NCBI GenBank assembly: GCA_030068075.1
Contig: CM057826.1
Span: 95,593,804-95,657,803 of the forward strand
Length of the DNA: 64,000 bases
Source: Paguma larvata
Taxonomy: Eukaryota; Chordata; Mammalia; Carnivora; Viverridae
Reading direction: 5' to 3'
Numbering within the stretch: position 1 is the first letter of the stretch; the number at the start of each line of letters is the position of its first letter. The notes beneath the pieces were generated by a model. It was not told the DNA's origin, ran no database searches, and saw nothing but the letters and a program-made list of their open reading frames with translations. Positions 22,263 through 32,319 of this stretch are shown here, one piece after another. The position numbers and the translations under genes are program-made.

Positions 22263-23689
22263 GGCTAGTGATATTGACCAATAAACTGCTTTATGTCAAT
22301 CGATCATGAGATATGGTGCAAGTGAATGTTACATGTGGATAATAGCCTTTATTCAGGGTCTTTTATAAAACCATTTAATGTACAATCTTTACTCAAGACT
22401 CTCAGAGGGGAAATGTTCTGAGAAACCTCTTTAGGATGAAAGTTATCCACATGTTCTGTTTTTATTCAGGGTAACATATACTAACATTAAGCAAGGTGCA
22501 CTCCTAAGAAGGAAAAACGTGAAGGCACTTGTGAATGGTTTGAACAGTACCTACAACAAATAGCATTGCCTTTCCAAGTGTCCTTTCCACAGATGTAATT
22601 TTTAAAGCAGGTTTATGACTGACACACCAAACGGTAGAAGACAATCTTTTTTCTCGTGGAGAAACACATTTTTTTTCCCCACTCTATCTTATGTAAATGT
22701 AAATGCGTATCTCTGAGAAGGCTATTCTCTCCTGTGAATTAATGTAGTCCATCTGAAAAGGGGAGATGAGTGGGCTTCATGTAAATTATGACTTCCCCGG
22801 ATGTTTCTTTGACATTCAATTTAAGGAGATTGATCTGGTTGAGGCTGGTAATTGTGCCTCTTTCCATGTGGGCTGTATGCATATTTGCATGGAAGGGAAA
22901 CGAATGCAAAGGCGTATTTGGGCATGCCCTCAGTATTTGGGAGTTGGCAGGTGACCTCTTTTAGTGATTGTTTTTAAAGCATTGTTAGGGGTGGGCTGGG
23001 AAGTAAATTATTTAAAGATCAATGGTGGAGTTTAGACTCTGAATTACATTTCTTATTCATGATGAGAATACAGAATATTACTGTGAAAAATCAAACTCCA
23101 ATGAGAACAGGGTGGATAGTGGAGTGAGTGCTCTAAGGAAGAAGGCAGCAGCCTGCATGGTGCTGTGGTAGCCCCAGGGGCAGGGACATGCAGTGGGTCC
23201 CCCAGATATTTGAATGTCTGTCACCTGGGTGCTAGTGAGGCTACAGAGATATAAGGGATCCTGTACCAGCTGCAAGAACCAGAATGAAAGGGGAATGTAA
23301 GAAACCAAACACAGCTCTTAGGTTTTTCAGAAAGATGGAGGGTAACCACATTGCCTGTCTCTCTCATCTCAGTGTTTGCTCCCCTGCTCCGAAGAATAAC
23401 ATCATCGATCTAAAATTAGGGCAAAATGAAAGGCTTCAGTATGTATGGTTCTTGATTTCATAGTCTTTCCTCTTGCACAGTTTACAGCGAGAACCACATG
23501 TGATGAAGTTTTCTGGTTATAAAAAGTAATGGTGTTAAAATTGTAGAAATGGCTTTGCTTACTTTTAAAAATTTTGTTCTCAGTATAACTTAGACATAGC
23601 TAAGTTTTTGCAGCGATGTTCTCTTGCTTTATATTTCTGTTTACAAAATGGACAAAATGTTGCTCATCTCTTCAACCTAATACTCGCTG
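22263..23689. other. single-copy stretch, no gene seen
   Basis: No repeat or coding feature recognised in about 1.4 kb. Confidence 0.5.
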
Positions 23690-23795
23690 AAGCAACCACT
23701 GAATTGCTTACCATGAGCGCTCCTCCTTTCTGAGTGCTTTACAAGGTTTATCTCCTTGAGTCCACACAAGCCCGTGAGATTGTGCCTTTGGTCAG
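23690..23795 (-). repeat. MIR, first part (split)
   Basis: CTCCTTTCTGAGTGCTTTAC, GTTTATCTCCTTGAGTCCAC, ACAAGCCCGTGAGATTGTG fits antisense MIR (GCGCTTTACATG...CTCATTTAATCCTCACAA). The rest reappears at about 24180. Confidence 0.55.
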
Positions 23796-24170
23796 AGTCT
23801 CTGGGACTCAGATTTTGAGATGGAGAGGTATGTGCAGAAAGTTTATGAGGGGATGCTTTTGAGATTGGTCCCTGTAGGGTTTGAAGGGCAAGGGGCCTGG
23901 GGGAGAGAGGGAGGGGGAAGGGTTACGTCACCAGGTAGCTGCAGCAAAGGTCTCTGCTGATCTGCGAGAGAGCTCTGGAGCTGGGAAGGCACTTTAGAGT
24001 TCCCATGTGAGGTAAGGGAACAAGGTTTTTACATCCTCCATGCCTCTCAATGGTCAGTGGATGTCAGATGTCCCCAGGAGAGGGTGTGACCCTGAGCAAG
24101 GTCAGCTCTCAACCCTGAGAGCCATAAGCTATCAATATTCCTAGGAACTGGGGAGAGATGCAGAAACAGA
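23796..24170. mobile_element. unclassified insertion splitting a MIR
   Basis: About 375 bases between two MIR halves, with GGTATGTGCAGAAAGTTTAT and GGGCAAGGGGCCTGGGGGAG. GATTGT occurs at each edge (near 23782 and 24170), a possible short TSD. The 53440-53900 block has loosely similar wording. Family not recognised; an LTR is one possibility. Confidence 0.35.
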
Positions 24171-24177
24171 TTGTCCA

Positions 24178-24275
24178 TGAATATAACAACCAGTCCAAGG
24201 TCACTGAACTAAGAGCAGGGCCCAGGATAGCCCCCTGCGGTCTGATTCAGAACCCATACTCTGAACCAACATTTT
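24178..24275 (-). repeat. MIR, second part
   Basis: AACCAGTCCAAGGTCACTGA, ACTAAGAGCAGGGCCCAGGA, TTCAGAACCCATACTCTGAA continues the antisense MIR (CCAAGGTCACACAGCTAG, GAACCCAGGTCTG). Confidence 0.6.
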
Positions 24276-24399
24276 GCCTCCCCACTGCAAACCAGATAAG
24301 TGAATTATTACATGAATAAGATAGTTCTTAAGAGGAGGAAATGCTCTGAAGAAAATTTGGAGTTAATATACAAGGACACTTCTGCTTTCATTGTGTGTG

Positions 24400-24705
24400 T
24401 GGCAGAGACCACTAGGCATCCCATTCTTTCTGATCGCACGCCCAGATGGCATTCTCCAGTTTCTCTTGTGGTGACACGGGCCACTTCCCAGCCTAGCCAA
24501 CAGAACCCCTGTCCACCACACTCCTTCTACAGACCCGTGGGCTTCAGTGGCTAGAGTAGCCTTGGAAGCTGGTCCTGAAGTAGGCAGAGCCACCATGGAA
24601 GTGGGCGTCTCATAGATGGCTCCAAGCAGCTCTCTGCTGCATGACCTCATGTGGGGCTTTTTGTGACAAGAGAGAAATAAATTTATTCTTTTAAGCCTGG
24701 ATTTT
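24400..24705 (+). mobile_element. MaLR-type (MLT1-like) LTR, 3' part
   Basis: GAGAGAAATAAATTTATTCT TTTAAGCC near 24670 is the polyadenylation-region wording of old MaLR LTRs (AATAAACTTCTATTGTGTTAAGCC). A SINE cuts it at 24721; remnants may follow at 24903-24960. Subfamily uncertain. Confidence 0.4.
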
Positions 24706-24720
24706 TAGGGGGTCAGTATT

Positions 24721-24902
24721 AAAAATTTTTTTTTGAGAGACATTGAAAACATTTCTTTTTGAGAGAGAGAGAGAGTATGAGTGGGGAAGGGGCAGAGAGA
24801 CAAAGAGAGGGAGATACAGAATCCGAAGCAGACTCCAGGGTCTGTCTGAGCTGTCAGTGCAGAGCCAGACGCAGAGCCTGAACTCACAAGCCATGAGATA
24901 CC
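24721..24902 (-). repeat. 5'-truncated CAN-SINE with TSD
   Basis: T-rich tail, GA-rich segment and linker are present, but the copy stops within the head after CACAAGCCATGAGA, so box A is missing. Flanks TAGGGGGTCAGTATT (24706-24720) and TAAGGGGGTCGGTACTT (24903-24919) are an imperfect TSD. The T-rich part is partly doubled (TTTTTTTTTGAGAGA, TTCTTTTTGAGAGA). Confidence 0.9.
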
Positions 24903-24992
24903 TAAGGGGGTCGGTACTTTTAAGAAGAGCTTAATCTCTTATCAAGAGTACAGTGTGGAAATTGGGTAGTTATTATTGGGATTAGGATGGGA

Positions 24993-25437
24993 TGATGGTT
25001 AATTTTATTTGTCAGCTCTGCTAGGACACAGTGCCCAGATATTTGGTCAAGCATTATTCTGGATGTTTCTGTGAAGGTATTTTTTGAATGAGATTATCAT
25101 TAAATAGGTGGAGTTTAAGTCAAGCTGAATACTTTCCATGATGTGGGTGGGCCTCATCCAATTAGTTGAATGCCTTCACAGAACAGAGATTGACCTCTCT
25201 CAAGCAGGAAGGAATTCCGCCCGAAGTCTGCCTTCCAACCTCCTCTGCAACATCTACCCTTCCTGGTTCCCCGCAGACTGCCTTTGGACTCAAACTCTAC
25301 TTTTTCCTAATTCCCCGACCTGCCAGCCTCCCCCATCAGATATTGGGCTCCTCAAGCTTCCACAATCATTCATTAAAATCAATTTCTGTATAGAGACATA
25401 TCTTGTTGGTTCTGTTTGGACAAGCCTGACTGATACA
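24993..25437 (+). mobile_element. solo LTR-like repeat (TGATGGTTAATTTTAT...TGATACA)
   Basis: About 445 bases starting TG and ending CA. Shared wording with the copy at 44916-45808: GATATTTGGTCAAGC, ATGTGGGTGGGC, AGTTGAA, GACTGCCTTTGGA, and an end with TTGGTTCTGTTT...CTGA. A known mammalian interspersed repeat, but I cannot name the family. The ORFs inside (103 and 75 codons) are not genes. Confidence 0.7.
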
Positions 25438-25951
25438 AGTAGTCATTAGCATTTGAAGCACCCGAATGAGGAATCCCAGGTTCAGAGATGGCAATCTCGT
25501 CTTCACATATCATTATAGAAATCTACTCCAGAAAGTTCGTTAATTAAGATAAAGAATGTTAGAAGTACATTTTTAAAAAATTGCTTGTATAGATTGTATC
25601 CAAGATGTAGGGCTGTATGGTTGGCTAAAGAGATTTTTCTGTCCCCAGAATGAGATGTAAGGATCTGTCAAGGCCCATAGCCTTAGGTCTAGAACACTAC
25701 CGGGCCTGGTCATGTGTTCCACAGAGAACTCCAGAGTCTGATGCAACCAGGGGTTTGAGTCTGCTGCTAGACTTTCTTATGTCTGCCTCCTAGTGAGCCT
25801 CTCAGGCAAAGTGTTTGCTCCTGAGCTGGTGACCTGAGAACAGAGAAAAGGGATCCAGCTTCCAAGGACGGGTTATAAGACTTTTTTTGTGTGTTTCTTC
25901 ATCAATAATATACAGGTAGCAATAAAAAAAAAAACTCAACAACATTAAAAA
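25438..25951. other. single-copy stretch, no gene seen
   Basis: No feature recognised beyond an A-run at 25924-25934. Confidence 0.5.
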
Positions 25952-26081
25952 GGGGCACCTGTGTGGCTCATTTGGTTAAGTGTCCTGATCTCAGGTCATG
26001 GTCTCATGGTTGGTGGGTTTGAGCCCCTCATCAGGTAAATAAATAAATAAGTAAATAAATAAGTAAGTAAATAAATAAAAT
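25952..26081 (+). repeat. head-only CAN-SINE with AAAT-type tail
   Basis: Head GGGGCACCTGTGTGGCTCAT, box B GGTTTGAGCCCC, then directly (TAAA)n with TAAG variants from 26034. The linker and CT-rich segment are absent. ATACAGGTAGCAAT (25911-25924) and ATACAGGTGGCACAAT (26080-26095) could be the TSD, but an A-rich stretch then lies between it and the head. Confidence 0.85.
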
Positions 26082-26263
26082 ACAGGTGGCACAATTTGAT
26101 ATCTTTCCTCTAATCTCCAAAGGCTGTCATTATTTACCACAAGAACTGACCATTGCTGAGTGACCAGTTTGATTTAGATCAGTTCCCCGAGACAAGAAAC
26201 AAGGCAGTGTGGAGTAGCATGTGGGTGAACATGGATGATGTCTTCAGAGGAACTGGATTAAAT

Positions 26264-26474
26264 TTTTTTTTTAATGTTTACTTTTTTGAGAGAGAGAAGC
26301 AGAACAGGAGTGTCTAGGGGTGGGGCAGAGAGAGAGGAAGACACAGAATCCAAAGCAGGTTCCAGGCTCCTGGCCGTCAGGACAGAGCCTGACTCCGGGC
26401 TTGAACTCGGGAGCAGTGAGATCATGACCTGAGCTGAAGTCAGATGCTCAACTGACTGAGCCATCCAGGTTCCC
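26264..26474 (-). repeat. CAN-SINE
   Basis: T-run, TTTACTTTTTTGAGAGAGAG, linker, then head GAGCCATCCAGGTTCCC. CTGGATTA (26253) and CTGGATTTA (26475) mark a short TSD. Confidence 0.93.
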
Positions 26475-26483
26475 CTGGATTTA

Positions 26484-27476
26484 TATTCCGTATCTCCCAT
26501 TTGCTAGTCGTGTGGCCTTGGTCAACACACTCTTCTTTTTCAGTCTTTTATCAAGTATGTACCAGGCACTGGGGGCTGCTGGGAAGAGTGCATGAGCTAA
26601 AGCCTGTGCCATGCTTAGTTCACTGACTAAGGGTCTAGAATAAGGTTAACATACATCACCAATGATAATGAGCGGTGCTGTGTGATGGAGGGTTTCAGGT
26701 AAGTGAAGGCTAATCTTTTAAGCATTGTTACAAATGCAAACAATTTTGACAGGTACAGTTCTTACTTGCCTTCTTAATAAAGAAAATCAACACTGAGAAA
26801 ACAACACAGGGATCCCCTGATTTTTGCGAGTTTGTATTATGTCACTTTGCTTTTACAAAAGGTGTACATTAGGATGTGTCCTGCTTTCATTAACTGAAAG
26901 AAATCCAAAGGGAATTTGCACTTTTTGATAAAAGGTGAAAAGCAAAAATAGCGTTGGTTTTGCAGCCCGCTGTTATAGATGCACCCCGAGCATCGAAAGT
27001 GGCGCCACCAAGCCCCTTCCCGGGGAACTACATTCAGCATTTCAGCAACTGGCCGCCACAGCTTTGAATCGGTCTCTGTGAGCACCTGTGTTTTATCTCA
27101 ATTTATTTTGTAGGTCAGTTAGCAAGATGTGTCCTAAGCTATCAGAAAAGCTGGAGAGACGTTATTTTTCGGGTCTGGGAATGCCGAAAAAATTTCCCAT
27201 GTAAATGCATGGTAATTGCTTCTTTGCTTTAAAATGCTATTTCTGCTCACCAAAGCTTTCATGGGAATGTTCTCCTTTCGGAGAGCAGGGGAAACTTGCA
27301 CTCCCCTATCCTGCTAAACAGTGAAGGCTGAAGTGTTTACTAGCAAGATGTGTGGAGATATCTGTAACTTCATTCTTTGACTTAACCTGGATGATATTTT
27401 CTGAGCCATTTTGAGAGATGTTACTATGAGCTTTGGGACCTGAGTGTTCTGTGTTCAAGTGAATTTGGGAAATCCT
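26484..27476. other. low-repeat stretch, conserved-element candidate
   Basis: First 250 bases may include decayed MIR wording (TTTGCTAGTCGTGTGGCCTT). From 26820 to 27300 no repeat is visible and CpG is more frequent than around it (GCACCCCGAGCATCGAAAGT). ATGTAAAT octamer-like and TAATTG strings lie at 27199-27218. Confidence 0.45.
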
Positions 27477-27855
27477 GGTGCGTTTGTCTGTTTCGGCTGC
27501 CATAATGGAACACCGCAGGCTGGATGACTTAAGCAACCGAAACTTATTTTCTCACAGTTCTGAAAGTCTAAGATCAAAACGCTGGCAAGGTTGGTTTGCC
27601 ACGAGACCTCTCTTCCTGGCTCATGGGTGATTTCTTGCTCTCTCCTCACCATGATCTTTCCTTTCTGTGTGGGCACTCCCGGTATCTCTTCTTCTTACAA
27701 GGATACCAGTCCTATTGGGTGAGTACCTCACCCATATCACCTCACTTAACCTTAATTACCTCCTTAATTCTCTATCTCCAAATACCCCCAAAGTTTCACT
27801 GGAGGTTAGGGCTTTATCATATGAATTTCGGGGAAACACAATTCAGTTCATAACA
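27477..27855 (-). mobile_element. MLT1 solo LTR
   Basis: Antisense MLT1 from GTTTCGGCTGCCATAATGGA through AACTTATTTTCTCACAGTTC, GCTGGCAAGGTTGG, AAGGATACCAGTCCTATTGG, CTTAATTACCTCC to CACAATTCAGTTCATAACA. Near full length. MaLR LTR; long inactive. Confidence 0.9.
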
Positions 27856-29149
27856 ATGGGGTCTGAAACGTTAACTACATTTCTTTGTTACAGGACTTTA
27901 TGATCCTAAAGAGACACTACAAAAGGACAATGAATAATAGAGTGTTTCCTAAACTTAGTATTCTAGGAGATTCCATTTTGATTGTTAAGACATCTTTTGT
28001 TAAGGATTTGGGGAAACTACTCAGAATAAACCACTGTGTTCATCTGTACGCGCGCTGGTGTGCACTCAGGGAAAGCTCAGACAGGTAGGACCGTTGGCTT
28101 TTATATTAAATATTCTAGTTTGTTCTCGCCTTTTGTTAACTGGGTTGGATGCTGCTTTTTGTAACCCTCCCAACCAGGGCAGTGAGAGGACTCCTTTTCT
28201 TTGCAACAGTGAGTTTCTTGATCACAGCATGCCTCCTGTCATATCAGCTATTTAGGCTGCTCCTCATGCTCAGATACTCTTTCACAGTTTCCCTGGAAAG
28301 CTGAGGGCGTACGACATCTAAATATTAATCAGTGGCATGTCATTGTATTTCGAATGCAATTCCCTCTCTCCCAAAAAAAAAAGAAAATACTAAAATATTG
28401 CGCTGTTGGATTGACATTGCTGTAATGTGATGTGCTCATTTGTATTCACCCAGAGCTTCAAAACAAGTATCCTAGTCTGCAGATTTTTCTAATTAAATAG
28501 CTGGAAAAACCATCTACCATTATCTCATTTGAACTCTGTGTAATAGCTCATTTCCTCCTTTCCTTTTTAATGTACAAATAAGCCTTCAGATTTTAATTTC
28601 CCTGGGACTTTCCTTTACTCCTAAATACTACCTTTCTGGACATTCTTTTCCACTGGTTTTTTTAAAGTAAAATTTTATTGCATTATCTTTCGGATGCAAC
28701 ATTAAAAGGCAAATTGCTGTCATTCCTCATTAGTAAGGAATTATTATTAATAAATATTGTGATTCTTTGCTACACAACGTTAAGGCATCTAATTTTCTTC
28801 CCTGTGTCAAGCCTCATCATTTAACAAATGTGAAGCTTCATTATTACTTGGCGATTGTGTTTAGGAATAACATTTTCTCGAAGGCAGGATAGTGTTGTGG
28901 AAATGTGGCCTCCAGTACCACGGGAGCAATTTATTAGCTTTCAGGCCCTGGAAAGGGTATGGGAGGGGATATCTCATTTTTCAAATTTGTACAATAAGGC
29001 TGCATATATATTTGTTAACTTTTATGTTTGCAAGGATGATAAACCCATTCAAGGAAGCTGGAAAAAAAAAAAGGAGAGTTTTCTCTAAAAACATATTATC
29101 AATTGATCATTAATTGACTTACTGACTGACTCGAAAATCTTTGGCACCC
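27856..29149. other. low-repeat stretch, conserved-element candidate
   Basis: 28280-28850 is AT-rich, repeat-free and without tandem sequence. A possible decayed MIR lies at 28890-29020 (GTTGTGGAAATGTGGCCTCC). No exon recognised. Confidence 0.45.
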
Positions 29150-29574
29150 AAGAGAACCCCAGGAGGCAGGCACGCAGCCATACACACTAACATATCCATA
29201 GCTTACTGCTCTGAACTTGATTTAACCATTCCTCGATTTTGGGTGTTTAAATTGTTTTCAATGTTTACAATTACAAATAATGTTCCAATAACATTTTTTG
29301 TGCTTAAATCCTCCCAAGCGTGTGATTATTTTGTTAGAGAAGATTCCTGGAAGTAAAAGTAAGTGGGTCAAAGTGTATATGCTTAAATATTTTATGCATA
29401 TATTTCAAAATTGCTTTCCTAAAAAATAACCCAATTTATTTTTGTGTCTAGGGGTTTACGAGGTGGCCACCTCTCCACACTCCTGCTAGTACTTAAAAGT
29501 AGTATCTCGTTGTGTCAACTGGCATACCTATGGTTATTAATAAGTAGTAAGACTCAACATTTTCCAATATATAT
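29150..29574 (-). mobile_element. old LINE-1 (ORF2/3' region), part 1
   Basis: TGTTTAAATTGTTTTCAATG, GATTCCTGGAAGTAAAAG, GTGGGTCAAAGTGTATATG, TTGCTTTCCTAAA, CTCTCCACACTCCTGC follow the antisense L1M ORF2 3' region (GATAAATTCCTAGAAGTGG, CTGGGTCAAAGGGTATG). Highly diverged. Interrupted by a SINE. Confidence 0.75.
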
Positions 29575-29774
29575 TTTTAAATATTTATTTTTGGGAGAGA
29601 CAAAGACAGAGTGTGAGCGGGGCAGGGGCAGAGAGAGGGAGACCCAAAAACTGAAGCAGGCTCCAGGCTCTGAGCTGCAGCATAGGTTCTGATGCTGGGC
29701 TCAAACCACAAACTGTGAGATCATGACCTGAGCTGAAGTGGGACGCTCAGCTGAATGAGCCACCCAGGTGCCCC
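29575..29774 (-). repeat. CAN-SINE inside an old LINE-1
   Basis: TTAAATATTTATTTTTGGGA to head GAGCCACCCAGGTGCCCC. Flanks ATTTTCCAATAT (29559) and ATTTTCTAATAT (29776) are the TSD with one mismatch. Confidence 0.94.
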
Positions 29775-30235
29775 AATTTTCTAATATTTTTATTAGCCAG
29801 TTCCATTTTCCTGAAAATTGTCTAATTGTACAAGCCCATCTTTGTATTAGATAGTTCTGCCTTTCTTATTAATTTATGGCAATTCTTTACATATTAAACA
29901 TATTAAACCTTTATTATATTATTTGCAAATACATTTTCCTATTTATCATTTGATATTAATTTTGTTTATACCATCTTCTGGTGGACAGATATTTAAATTG
30001 TTTTATATGGACAAATATAAATATCTATCAAATATGGATGGTGGAATTATGAGCATTTATATAGTTTTTTCTAGTCTAAAATGATTCATAGATAAAACAA
30101 ATTTAGTCATACTTGCTTACTAAATATTTCTTCATTTTATTTATACTTATAAAGCCTTCCTATTTTTTCCTAGAATTATTTTATAAGAATTCAGTTCTTC
30201 CCCCTTAGTTTGCTTTATAGAGTGCTGTCATTATT
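29775..30235 (-). mobile_element. old LINE-1, part 2
   Basis: CATTTTCCTGAAAATTGTCT, TAATTTATGGCAATTCTTTAC, ATATTAAACCTTTATTATAT, TTGCAAATACATTTTCCT match antisense L1M (GGAGTTCTTTATATATT...TGTTGCAAATATTTTTTCCC). The right edge is unclear. Confidence 0.65.
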
Positions 30236-31586
30236 AACTTTTTATTTTCCTACTTGACTGTGAACTAGAACCTTGTATCTCTGAGTCCACAACATCAGTT
30301 AGGTCTCATTAAATGTTTACTGAAGAAAGGAAAGAACAATGTCTAGGGGAGAAAGGACCATGAGAAGGATGTGTGAGTTTGCAATCTGAATGGTGGCTAC
30401 ATCATCATCTTGAAACTGTTGGAATGATTCATCTTCAAAATAGGAAGCTCTCAGCAACGTGACTTGACACAGATTTTATGGTATGGACTATCTGTCAGAG
30501 TATTTTAGATGCCACCATGAACACATGCCAACCTCCTCCCCAAACTCATCAGTTTCCCAGGGTTTATGTAGGGACATACCACACTGGACACTTCCATCAC
30601 CAAGCTCCCTTAGCACTTAAGAGCAGGAGCTGAACTGTACGATGTAACACGGTACCTTGTGTCAGTAAAGGCTGGGGAATTGGTCTTGATTTGAAAAGAA
30701 GGCAGACTTCTTAACTGACCTGACCATGTTACTTGCACATTATTTCCCAGAGTGCCCAGAAAATGTCTCAATGTATAGTAGATGCTCAGTGAATACCCAA
30801 AGGATTATGACTTTCTTGTGTTTTGCACATTGCTGTTGTCACCAATTTTGTATTCAACAGGAAGATTTTATTTATTTATTTATTCATTTAGTCTTCTAGG
30901 ATTTGTGTTTCCAACCAGATGCTTTTTTTATACTCAGGCCTGAGAATAAGTATTCTAAATATTATGTTAAATCTCCACTGAATACACAGGCTGTTTTTCA
31001 AAGGGTCATCTGGATTCTTGTTTCAGCTAGTTATTTTGTGTCACAGGAAGGTGGGAGTTGTCCAGAAGATTCCTCTATCATCTAAATGCAGCCCTGCTTC
31101 TCCCTTAAATCTGTAGAGCAACTTGTTGGAAAAGTATGGATCTTGTCATGTTTTCCCACTCCAGATTGAAGGCAGATAGTAGAACATGTATGACAGACTA
31201 GGAAACCAGGTGACATAGTGTGAATGAAGCAACTTGGTAAAGAGTAGTAAAATCGAGAGAAGTTCCGGGGTCTGACACAGTGGAGTCATCCCCAGGAGGA
31301 GGTCTGAGGTACATGGGTCAGATGTTACCAGCAGCACAATGTTAATTGTTTGAAAAGCAGCTTTTACTAGAAAATCAACAACCAGCTATGTTGGCTGCAT
31401 ATAAGAAAAAAGGAAAAGCCAAAAGTAATCTGCTAGAACGTGAGGTCTCCATGAGACCTATGTGGTATTATTACTTTCCCACACCCTCTGCAGCCATTTG
31501 CTTCTAACCGCTGTTGTCTTTTGCCTTCTTTATTGTCAGACTCAGGTATAATTTTTCATGAGTTTGCTGGAGGTTTTTTTTTTTTT
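30236..31586. other. mostly single-copy, possible L2 and MIR crumbs
   Basis: 30240-30330 (GACTGTGAACTAGAACCTTG, ATTAAATGTTTACTGAA) resembles a sense L2 3' end; 30700-30800 (CAGAAAATG...GTAGATGCTCAGTGAATA) is similar. Too decayed for firm calls. No gene. Confidence 0.35.
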
Positions 31587-31700
31587 CCAATTTTTAAAAA
31601 CTGTGGTAAAATACACATAAAGTTTACTGTCTTGATCATTTCTAGGTGTACAGTTTAGGGGCATTAAGTACATTCATGGTTTTGCTGTATTTTTGACAAA
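31587..31700 (-). mobile_element. LINE-1 3'-UTR fragment
   Basis: TTTTTAAAAACTGTGGTAAA, ATACACATAAAGTTTACTGT, TAGGTGTACAGTTTAGGGGC, ATTAAGTACATTCATGG match the antisense L1MB/MC-type 3' end. Confidence 0.8.
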
Positions 31701-32061
31701 GTTTTCTCTTCTAGATTTCCTGCCTCAGGCCCATGAGGCAGCTGAAAGGCAAACAGACTGGCGCTTGGCCTTGAATTAATTAGCCTGAAATTTTTACTTG
31801 TGTTTTAAAAATTTAGACTAACTTCATTGGAATTTTTTTTTTTTAAAGGATATTATTGTTGTTGTTAGTGGTGGTAGTTAAATGTGAGATTGAAAATAAA
31901 ACCTGGCTTTGTTATCTAATATGACATTGAAGAGAACTTCACTGGTGTGGTAATTCAGATGGAAACATCTCTGGGACCTCAGGAATCAATTATTTGTCAC
32001 ACCAGAGCTATTTTTCTAGCCTGGTGTTCATTCCGGTGCTGATGCTGGGTTTAAATTTCAA
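31701..32061. other. single-copy stretch, no gene seen
   Basis: Contains a T-run and GTTGTTGTTAGTGGTGGTAG simple sequence near 31860. Confidence 0.5.
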
Positions 32062-32078
32062 CTCTTCTGAGGTGTCTT

Positions 32079-32301
32079 TTTTGAAGTTTATTTTATTTTT
32101 GAGAGAGAGAGAAAGAGAGAGAGAAAGAGGAAGTGGCCATGAGAGGGGGAGGGGCACAGAGAGGGAGAGAGAGAATCCCAATCAGGCTCTGCACTGACAG
32201 CATGGAGCCTGGTGTGGGGCTCAAGCTCATAAACCATGAGATCATGACCTGAGCCTAGATCAGGAGTCGGATGCTTAACTGATGGAGTCACCCAGGCACC
32301 C
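32079..32301 (-). repeat. CAN-SINE with 17-bp TSD
   Basis: GA-rich segment expanded (32101-32127), complete head GAGTCACCCAGGCACCCC. TSD CTCTTCTGAGGTGTCTT (32062-32078) versus CTCTTCTGAGGGGGTCTT (32302-32319). Confidence 0.95.
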
Positions 32302-32319
32302 CTCTTCTGAGGGGGTCTT

